From: Ilumatobacteraceae bacterium
GTDB taxonomy: Bacteria > Actinomycetota > Acidimicrobiia > Acidimicrobiales > Ilumatobacteraceae
Length of the DNA: 20,780 bases
Assembly (NCBI GenBank): GCA_021741795.1
Contig: JAIOXC010000010.1
Span: forward strand, 1 to 20,780
Reading direction: 5' to 3'
A program made the position numbers and the translations under genes. Position 1 is the first letter of the stretch; each line of letters starts with the position of its first letter. Positions 14,678 to 20,780 of this stretch are shown here, in pieces. The notes beneath the pieces were generated by a model, which was not told the DNA's origin, did no database searches, and saw nothing but the letters and a program-made list of their open reading frames with translations.

Positions 14678-15793
14678 ATGTTTACTCCCGGATCTAAATA
14701 CCTCATCGCAATCACTGGCTTGAGCGCTGTTTCCTTTGCGTTGTACATGCTGTTGGTTCATCCATCTGCACTCGGTGCGGTTGCACTTATCGGTCTCGTT
14801 GCTGCAACAAGCCTCATTACTGGTGTGGCTTTGTTTACCCGCGACGGTCACACGCCAGAGGGCCAAACGTCTGCGGCAACGGTCGATACTCCAACACCAA
14901 GCATGTGGCCACTGATTGCTGCTGCTGGGCTCTCGCTTGTACTTGTTGGCACAGTCACCACACCGATCGTGTTCATTCTGGGGATTGTTGCGATACTCGC
15001 GGCACTTGTGGAGTGGACAGTGCAGGCTTGGAGCGAAAGTGCTTCAGGAGATCGCAGCTATAACGAAGGCATTCGCGAGCGAATTCTGAACCCAGTCGAA
15101 TATCCGATTCTGGCGGCTGTTGGTATTGCAGTAATTATCTTCTCGTTCTCACGAGTGATGTTGGCAATAAGCAAGGATGCTGGCGCGATCATATTTATTG
15201 TTGCCGCTGCTGTCATTTCGTTGGTGGGACTACTTATTAGCGTTCGCCCACAGTTGAAGAAAAGCATTGTTAGTGCAATCGCAGTGGTTGCAGCGATCGG
15301 ACTTGTTGGAGCCGGAATCGCAAGCATGGGCTTTGGAATGCGCGAGGATTTGGTTGTTGCTGCAGAAGAGGATCACTATTCGCACCAAGAGTGTGGTGCT
15401 GAAAAATCCGATCATTTTGATAAGGGTGTGTCGGAAACCATTTCCGCCACGAGCGGCGCAGATGCAACAATTGAATTACTTGATGGCAAGCTCACTGCAC
15501 AAGTGCAAGGAATTGAAGGTTTGCAAGATTCGATCACGGTGAGGCGATCCAACCCATCTAACATTATTTTCCGTAACAAAGATGCAGGCGAATTTAGACT
15601 CAAGGCATACTTGGGCAAAAAACAAATTGCTGATGGCGTTTCAGAAGATCTGATTACCTGCACTCAATTAATTTCTGAAGGTGCCGAGCAATGGTTGACT
15701 CTCACCATCAACAAGCCATCAGTAAGCGGCGAGCCGTACACCCTGTCAATTCCTGGTCTTGAGGGTCAGAGCATTGTGGTGGTTGTGCCGTGA
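14678..15793 (+). CDS. Seven-helix membrane protein with exported beta-rich domain, oxidase-locus component
   Basis: 371 residues, not confidently assigned. Seven hydrophobic segments are seen near 8-27, 31-53, 75-91, 94-114, 142-162, 168-190 and 196-219. A soluble C-terminal domain of about 145 residues follows, which the odd helix count places outside the membrane. The first four helices, including SMWPLIAAAGLSLVLVG, resemble actinobacterial oxidase subunit IV (Mycobacterium CtaF) in order and spacing. The exported domain alternates hydrophobic and polar residues (DSITVRRSNPSNIIFRNKDA), suggesting a beta sandwich, possibly cupredoxin-like. It has two Cys (HQECG and LITCT) but no evident copper-ligand set. 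It starts 9 nt after the COX3-like gene and overlaps ctaC by GTGA. Confidence 0.6.
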   Translation: MFTPGSKYLIAITGLSAVSFALYMLLVHPSALGAVALIGLVAATSLITGVALFTRDGHTPEGQTSAATVDTPTPSMWPLIAAAGLSLVLVGTVTTPIVFILGIVAILAALVEWTVQAWSESASGDRSYNEGIRERILNPVEYPILAAVGIAVIIFSFSRVMLAISKDAGAIIFIVAAAVISLVGLLISVRPQLKKSIVSAIAVVAAIGLVGAGIASMGFGMREDLVVAAEEDHYSHQECGAEKSDHFDKGVSETISATSGADATIELLDGKLTAQVQGIEGLQDSITVRRSNPSNIIFRNKDAGEFRLKAYLGKKQIADGVSEDLITCTQLISEGAEQWLTLTINKPSVSGEPYTLSIPGLEGQSIVVVVP

Positions 15794-17037
15794 ACCACAT
15801 TGAGAGCACTTCTGATGCCGTACCTCAAGTCCATATGCTTGGTCGTGTGATGCGTCGACTTAAGCCAATGGTTCTCGGCGCTGCTGGAACAGTTTTTCTA
15901 GCAAGCTGTGCGTCGAATGCACCTCAAGATACGTGGGTGCCAAAAGGTCCGAACGCCCAAAAGATCGACAGTTTACAAAAACCAGTTTTTGCCGTCGCCG
16001 GAATCATTGGGGTGATCGTCGCAGTTGTCGTTACCTATAGCGTCATTAAGTTTCGCGACAGAGGCCAGCCGATCCCAAAGCAGAGCCACGGTAACCCAGC
16101 GCTTGAAATCACACTGACCATCATTCCTGCCCTGATCTTGGCCGTAGTTGGTGTATTCACGTTCCGTACCGTATTTGATCTCAATAAAACAAGCGATACG
16201 CAGATGATCATTAACGTGACCGGTCAGCAGTGGTGGTGGGAGTATGACTACCCAGCCAACAACGAATATGGCATTACACAGCCGATTATCACTTCTGGTC
16301 AATTAGTAATTCCTGTTGGCACAAAGGTGATGTTGCGCCAAACAAGCCGCGATGTCATTCACTCATATTGGATTCCTGCTCTTAACGGCAAGCGCGATGC
16401 CGTGCCTGGTCGAATAACAATCAACCGCTTAGAGGCCGACGAGCCGGGCATTTATGCAGGTCAGTGCACTGAATTTTGTGGCTTATCACATGCAAACATG
16501 CGCATGGAAGCAGTTGCCTTAAGTAAAGAAGATTTTGCGAAATGGGTTTCTAATCAACTCAAGACCTACGCTGCACCCGCTGAGAACACACTTGCCAAAG
16601 AGGGTGAAACAGTGTTTCTCAATCAGTGCACACGATGTCACCAAGTCAATGGTCTTACTCGTGCCGATGGCACGCCTGTTATTGCTGCGCCAGACGAAAA
16701 CGTGTGGTCGGGCGCCGCACCAAACCTTTCTCACCTCATGAGCCGCAATACGTTTGCTGGCGCGATGTTTAATCTTGTTACGCCAGAATGTCGCACTGAT
16801 GTTTGGAAGTCTGAATCGTTGACTTTTGGCGCCAAGTATCTCGCAGGTGTCGACGAACCATGCCTCAATCAAACTGACCTGCGTGGCTGGTTGCGTAACG
16901 CCCCAGCCATGAAGCCCATGTATGCCAATCCAGCCCTACTTGCCGCAACTGGCGGCAAATATCGCGGTATGCCAAACCTTGGTTTGAGCGAATCTGATAT
17001 TGAAAAACTCGTTGCCTACCTGCTCACATTGAAATAA
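15790..17037 (+). CDS. ctaC: Cytochrome c oxidase subunit II fused to cytochrome c (caa3 type)
   Basis: 415 residues. Subunit II accepts electrons from cytochrome c at CuA and passes them to haem a. It has a lipoprotein signal with LASC ending at Cys40, two membrane helices (about 66-87 and 108-128), and GQQWWWEYDYP. CuA ligands are His191, Cys226, Glu228, Cys230, His234 and Met237 (GQCTEFCGLSHANM). A C-terminal cytochrome c domain carries CTRCH at 280-284; Met394 in GMPNLGLSE is the likely axial ligand, Met374/377 the alternatives. Two further Cys (PECRTD, DEPCLN) lie in an insertion of this domain. The GTG start overlaps the previous stop by GTGA. The fused haem makes it self-sufficient as in caa3 enzymes. 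Confidence 0.96.
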   Translation: MNHIESTSDAVPQVHMLGRVMRRLKPMVLGAAGTVFLASCASNAPQDTWVPKGPNAQKIDSLQKPVFAVAGIIGVIVAVVVTYSVIKFRDRGQPIPKQSHGNPALEITLTIIPALILAVVGVFTFRTVFDLNKTSDTQMIINVTGQQWWWEYDYPANNEYGITQPIITSGQLVIPVGTKVMLRQTSRDVIHSYWIPALNGKRDAVPGRITINRLEADEPGIYAGQCTEFCGLSHANMRMEAVALSKEDFAKWVSNQLKTYAAPAENTLAKEGETVFLNQCTRCHQVNGLTRADGTPVIAAPDENVWSGAAPNLSHLMSRNTFAGAMFNLVTPECRTDVWKSESLTFGAKYLAGVDEPCLNQTDLRGWLRNAPAMKPMYANPALLAATGGKYRGMPNLGLSESDIEKLVAYLLTLK

Positions 17038-17049
17038 TTGGAGGATCTC

Positions 17050-19047
17050 ATGGCCATTATTGAACGTCCAGTGTCGCTAGAAGTTCAGCCGCTCATTGTT
17101 GTCGCACCAGCAACACCATCGTCAGCAATGGGTGCAGTCAAGCGTCCAGTCGTCACAAAGGGCTGGCGCCAATGGGTATTTACTGTCGATCACAAAAAAC
17201 TCGGTCTGATGTACATGGCCACTGCTATGTTCTTCTTCCTCGTTGGTGGCATCGAAGCCGTATTGATTCGCCTGCAGCTCGCATTGCCAGACGGCAAGAT
17301 CCTCAATGCCGACTTGTACAACCAAATGTTCACAATGCACGCAACGACGATGGTGTTTTTGTTCGTGATGCCAATGGCTGCAGGATTCGCTAACTACTTC
17401 ATTCCATTGCAGATCGGTGCGCGAGACGTTGCGTTCCCGCGCATTAATGCGTTCGGATTTTGGGCTCTGCTATTCGGTGGACTTTTCATCAACCTGTCGT
17501 GGTTCTTGGGTGGAGCAGCAGATGGCGGCTGGTTTATGTATGCGCCAAACTCCGGACCAATCTTCTCGCCAAGCCATGGCGTCGACTTCTGGACATTTGG
17601 TCTACAGATCGCAGGTATTGCGTCATTGACTGGTGCAATCAACCTGATCGTGACAGTGCTCAATATGCGTGCACCTGGCATGAAACTTATGCGCATGCCG
17701 ATCTTTACGTGGATGATTTTGGTTGTGCAGTTTTTGTTGGCATTTGCAGTACCAGTGATCACCGTCGCATTGTTCTTGCTTTCATTCCAACGCAACTTCG
17801 GCGCAACGTTCTTTGATGTTGCCGCAGGTGCCGACCCACTGTTGTGGCAGCACCTGTTCTGGATCTTCGGTCACCCAGAGGTATACATCCTCATCTTGCC
17901 AAGCTTCGGAATTATCTCTGAAGTATTGCCAGTGTTTTCGCGTAAGCCATTGTTCGGTTATCCATTCGTGGTGTTCTCTGGTGCAGCAATCGGTTTCGTT
18001 GGTTGGGGAGTGTGGGCTCACCACATGTTCGCTTCGGGCCTTGGCCCAGTTTCGGTCGCTGTGTTTTCGATATCAACCATGGCGATCGCAGTACCAACTG
18101 GTGTCAAGATCGTCAACTGGACACTGACCTTGTGGGGTGGCAAATTGTGGTTTACCACTGCAATGAAATTTTCAATCGGTCTCATTGTTCTGTTCACGAT
18201 TGGTGGATTGTCGGGCGTTACGCACGCAGTTGCACCATCCGACACACAGCAAACCGACACCTATTACATCGTCGCTCACTTCCATTACGTGTTGTTCGGT
18301 GGAGCGGTGCTCGGGTTGTTCTCCGGCTTCTACTACTGGTGGCCAAAAATGTTTGGCAAGATGCTCAACGAAAAACTTGGTACATGGAACTTCTGGTTCA
18401 TGGTTGTCGGTATGAACCTCACGTTTGGCCCAATGCACATTCTTGGTCTACAGGGCCAACCACGTCGTATGTACCAGTGGACGGAAAATCGTGCGGGTGA
18501 AGGCTTCTTCAATCTCGGTTTTTGGAACCTCATCGCTTCGATTGGTTCACTCGTGTTGGTTGTCGGCGTCTTTCTGTTTCTCGTCAACATTTACATCACC
18601 GCACGCAATGGCAAGGTTGCGCCACTTGACCCATGGGGCGCACGCAGCCTCGAGTGGATGACAAGTAACCCACCAAAGGAACACAACTTCGACTCGATTC
18701 CAACCGTGCATCACCTCGACGAATTCTTCCACCGCAAATACGCAGAAGACGCAAACGGTCAGATGCAACAAGTGGCTACTGCCGAGCAGGTTTTGAAACA
18801 ACTTGAAGACAATGCTGACGCACACATTCACATGCCCTCGCCGTCGTATTGGCCGATCATTCTTGCGTTTGGTTTGCCAGTTACATGCCTCGGCCTGATC
18901 TATTCAATTCCACTCGCCATTTTCGGTGGGCTCATCATCTTGATGGGCACATTTGGTTGGGCACTCGAGCCAAGTACTGCTCCCGACAGTGATTTTGATC
19001 CTCCGTCATCAGGCGACACGTCAAAGGATGTGGTTCACGTTGGATAA
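17050..19047 (+). CDS. ctaD: Cytochrome c oxidase subunit I (catalytic)
   Basis: 665 residues. It holds low-spin haem a and the haem a3-CuB oxygen-reducing centre and pumps protons. All ligands are present: His97 (MFTMHATT) and His412 for haem a, His410 for haem a3 (HFHY), and His275, His324, His325 for CuB, with Tyr279 in GHPEVY. After the twelve-helix core, a hydrophilic stretch (about 520-600) and two more helices (YWPIILAFGLPVTCLGLIYS and following) extend the C-terminus, as in caa3-type subunit I. The frame is open from TTG 17038, but GGAGG at 17040-17044 points to this ATG. It lies 12 nt after ctaC. Confidence 0.97.
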   Translation: MAIIERPVSLEVQPLIVVAPATPSSAMGAVKRPVVTKGWRQWVFTVDHKKLGLMYMATAMFFFLVGGIEAVLIRLQLALPDGKILNADLYNQMFTMHATTMVFLFVMPMAAGFANYFIPLQIGARDVAFPRINAFGFWALLFGGLFINLSWFLGGAADGGWFMYAPNSGPIFSPSHGVDFWTFGLQIAGIASLTGAINLIVTVLNMRAPGMKLMRMPIFTWMILVVQFLLAFAVPVITVALFLLSFQRNFGATFFDVAAGADPLLWQHLFWIFGHPEVYILILPSFGIISEVLPVFSRKPLFGYPFVVFSGAAIGFVGWGVWAHHMFASGLGPVSVAVFSISTMAIAVPTGVKIVNWTLTLWGGKLWFTTAMKFSIGLIVLFTIGGLSGVTHAVAPSDTQQTDTYYIVAHFHYVLFGGAVLGLFSGFYYWWPKMFGKMLNEKLGTWNFWFMVVGMNLTFGPMHILGLQGQPRRMYQWTENRAGEGFFNLGFWNLIASIGSLVLVVGVFLFLVNIYITARNGKVAPLDPWGARSLEWMTSNPPKEHNFDSIPTVHHLDEFFHRKYAEDANGQMQQVATAEQVLKQLEDNADAHIHMPSPSYWPIILAFGLPVTCLGLIYSIPLAIFGGLIILMGTFGWALEPSTAPDSDFDPPSSGDTSKDVVHVG

Positions 19048-19648
19048 TTTGGCTACAGCACACGACACGCACGAGGGTGCAGCACATTCATCTACGGGTT
19101 TGTCAAACGTCAAGTTGGGCATGTGGCTCTTCTTGGGCACTGAGTGTCTCTTGTTTGGTGGACTCATTTCTACGTACATGTTGTATCGCGGTCGCGTAGG
19201 CACAGGGCCACGTCCATCACAAGTGTTCGACATTCCGTTCACTTCGGTGAGCAGTTTTGTGTTGTTGATGAGTTCGCTCACCATGGTGTTGGCAGTGTCT
19301 GCAGCGCACAAACGTGATGACCGATCAACCAACTTGTGGCTTGTGATCACAGCGCTTCTTGGTACAACGTTTGTTGGCGGTCAGGTGTACGAGTTCACCG
19401 CGTTTTACAACGAAGGTATGGGGTTTTCCACCAGCCTGTTTAGTTCAAGCTTCTTTGTACTCACCGGCTTCCACGGCGTGCACGTGACGGTAGGAATCAT
19501 CATGTTGTTGGCGCTGCGAGGCATGCTCAAGAACAATAAGGTGCCAGGAAGCCGATCAGAAACGGTTGAAATGATCGGCCTGTATTGGCACTTCGTGGAC
19601 ATCGTGTGGATCATCATTTTCACCCTCATCTATTTGATTCCGGCATAA
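19028..19648 (+). CDS. ctaE: Cytochrome c oxidase subunit III
   Basis: Five-helix subunit III, which stabilises subunit I and its proton uptake; about 206 residues. Typical segments: VKLGMWLFLGTECLLFGGL, GGQVYEF with the conserved Glu, FFVLTGFHGVHVTVGI with both His, and LYWHFVDIVWIIIFTLIYL. The start is uncertain. ATG 19028 overlaps ctaD by 20 nt; TTG 19040 has AAAGGA about 11 nt upstream; TTG 19049 would give MATAHDTHEG just after the ctaD stop, which looks like many family N-termini. The open frame extends further upstream inside ctaD, but that part is not family-like. Confidence 0.94.
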   Translation: MWFTLDNLATAHDTHEGAAHSSTGLSNVKLGMWLFLGTECLLFGGLISTYMLYRGRVGTGPRPSQVFDIPFTSVSSFVLLMSSLTMVLAVSAAHKRDDRSTNLWLVITALLGTTFVGGQVYEFTAFYNEGMGFSTSLFSSSFFVLTGFHGVHVTVGIIMLLALRGMLKNNKVPGSRSETVEMIGLYWHFVDIVWIIIFTLIYLIPA

Positions 19649-19650
19649 CT

Positions 19651-19959
19651 ATGAATACGACTTCAGCAACAGACTCTCACGCAACCGAACACGGTTTGTC
19701 CACTATCGGATATGTGCGCATCGCTCTGATCTTGGCTGCAATCACTGGCCTTGAGGTTTCAACGTATTATGTCGACTTCGGTCGGCTCTTCTTGCCAGCG
19801 TTACTGATCATGATGGTGATTAAGTTTGTCATGGTGGTCAGCTACTTTATGCACCTCAAATTTGACAACAAGGTGTTTAGTTGGTTGTTCTATACCGGTC
19901 TATTTTTGGCCGTGGGTGTGTATTGTGCCGCATTGGCCACATTCAAATTCTTTGGCTAG
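19651..19959 (+). CDS. ctaF: Cytochrome c oxidase subunit IV, COX4_pro type
   Basis: Small three-helix subunit of caa3 and related oxidases; 102 residues. The helices are near 20-38, 45-66 and 77-98. The family motif KFVMVVSYFMHLKFDNK joins helices two and three. The start is ATG two nucleotides after the ctaE stop; an upstream in-frame extension lies inside ctaE and was rejected. It differs from the longer subunit IV known from mycobacteria; the 371-residue protein earlier in the locus looks more like that type. Confidence 0.92.
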   Translation: MNTTSATDSHATEHGLSTIGYVRIALILAAITGLEVSTYYVDFGRLFLPALLIMMVIKFVMVVSYFMHLKFDNKVFSWLFYTGLFLAVGVYCAALATFKFFG

Positions 19960-20780
19960 TTCACTAGCGGGAGTTGATCCCTGGCGGTTTCAAGCCCACG
20001 TTGAAGTGTGGTTGCTGATGCTTGCAATCGTCGCAAGCTATATATATGCGATCAAAGTTATTGGTCCGCGTGTAGTTACTAACGGAGCGGTTGTGACCCG
20101 CCGGCAAATTCAATGTTTCACGGCAGGTGCGTTGTTGATGTGGATCGCGTCAGATTGGCCCATCCACGACATTGCTGAAGAGTATTTGTATTCCGTGCAC
20201 ATGTTGCAGCACATGATGCTGTCGTACTTTGTGCCACCACTGATGTTGTTGGCCACACCAAAGTGGTTATTTGATGCGATCTTCGGGACAGGTCGTGGTT
20301 TCAGGGTTATTAAATTTCTGAGTCGAGCACCAGTTGCCGGTTTGTTATTCAATGTCATGGTCATGGTTGCGCACATCCCCGACGTCGTGAATCGCAGCGT
20401 GTCCAACGGGCCAATGCACTACAGCCTGCACATCCTGCTTGTGTTGACCTCACTGTTGATGTGGATGCCAGTGTGTGGACCAGAGAGATCGTTTCGCTTG
20501 CAATACGGCGGAATGATGATTTATCTGTTTCTCATGTCCGTGATTCCGACAGTTCCTGCGGCGTGGCTGACATTTGCGGAAGGATCTGTATATAAGCACT
20601 ACGACATTCCAATTCGTGTGTGGGGTCTTTCAGTAACCACCGATCAGCAACTTGCTGGCGCAGTGATGAAGAGTGCCGGTGGGATATTTTTGTGGACGAT
20701 CATCATCGTCATCTTCTTTCGACGATTTATCGGGCGGTTCTTTGCCGAGGCAAGCTACTCCAAAGAAGCAAGTCAAGACA
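19952..20780 (+). CDS. ctaG: Cytochrome c oxidase assembly factor CtaG, caa3 type (partial, C-terminus off the window)
   Basis: Read from TTG 19952 to the window edge, about 276 residues with no stop. It is a polytopic membrane protein of the caa3_CtaG family, needed for building caa3 oxidase, probably in copper delivery to CuB. Recognisable pieces: DPWRFQAHVEVWLLML, MWIASDWPIHDIAEEYLYSVHMLQHMMLSYFVPPLMLL, NGPMHYSLHILLVLTS and WMPVCGPERSFRLQYGGMMIYLFLMSVIPTVPAAWLTF. His- and Met-rich helices fit metal handling. The start is uncertain: TTG 19952 overlaps ctaF by 8 nt, GTG 19925 is also in frame, and ATG 20018 would cut into helix one. Confidence 0.88.
   Translation, partial: MASSLAGVDPWRFQAHVEVWLLMLAIVASYIYAIKVIGPRVVTNGAVVTRRQIQCFTAGALLMWIASDWPIHDIAEEYLYSVHMLQHMMLSYFVPPLMLLATPKWLFDAIFGTGRGFRVIKFLSRAPVAGLLFNVMVMVAHIPDVVNRSVSNGPMHYSLHILLVLTSLLMWMPVCGPERSFRLQYGGMMIYLFLMSVIPTVPAAWLTFAEGSVYKHYDIPIRVWGLSVTTDQQLAGAVMKSAGGIFLWTIIIVIFFRRFIGRFFAEASYSKEASQD

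Overview
The window looks like a piece of an actinomycetotal chromosome, most likely from an Acidimicrobiia-type bacterium of moderate G+C. This is inferred from gene content, since no rRNA is present. The supporting clues are a dnaK-grpE-dnaJ-hspR operon with an HspR-type operator, a clpS-DUF2017 pair, a DnaJ1-type DnaJ, no encoded CCA on the tRNAs, several starts that look leaderless, and a caa3-type oxidase locus with ctaG.

Layout. (1) 1-2101, minus strand: phosphoglycerate mutase overlaps by ATGA a membrane Fe-S oxidoreductase (HdrD/EtfD-like) that runs off the left edge. (2) 2102-2300: divergent control region with a perfect HAIR-type operator. (3) 2301-6219: heat-shock operon dnaK, grpE, dnaJ, hspR. 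(4) 6282-10238: purA, purB, pyrE and a TesB-like acyl-CoA thioesterase, joined by 1-4 nt overlaps. (5) 10280-10627, minus strand: tRNA-Glu, tRNA-Asp and tRNA-Phe, with a 15-bp tandem repeat between Glu and Asp. (6) 10704-11510, minus strand: clpS and DUF2017. (7) 11557-20780: a haem-copper oxidase locus, ctaB, a COX1-like gene, a COX3-like gene, a polytopic protein with an exported domain, then ctaC (cytochrome c fusion), ctaD, ctaE, ctaF and a partial ctaG.

The most unusual part is the 12573-15793 block. It encodes a clear homologue of oxidase subunit I that aligns without gaps to the real CtaD over key helices but has lost the haem and CuB ligands. A COX3-like protein follows that lacks the conserved Glu and His residues, and then a seven-helix protein whose N-terminal part resembles actinobacterial subunit IV and whose C-terminal part is a beta-rich exported domain. 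These three genes are intact and coupled to each other and to ctaC by ATGA/GTGA overlaps or a 9-nt gap. The pattern suggests a metal-free 'shadow' oxidase module made together with the active caa3 enzyme. Its function is unknown to me; an assembly, regulatory or structural role is inference.

The two edge genes (1-1331 and 19952-20780) are incomplete. Their translations were read directly from the sequence.
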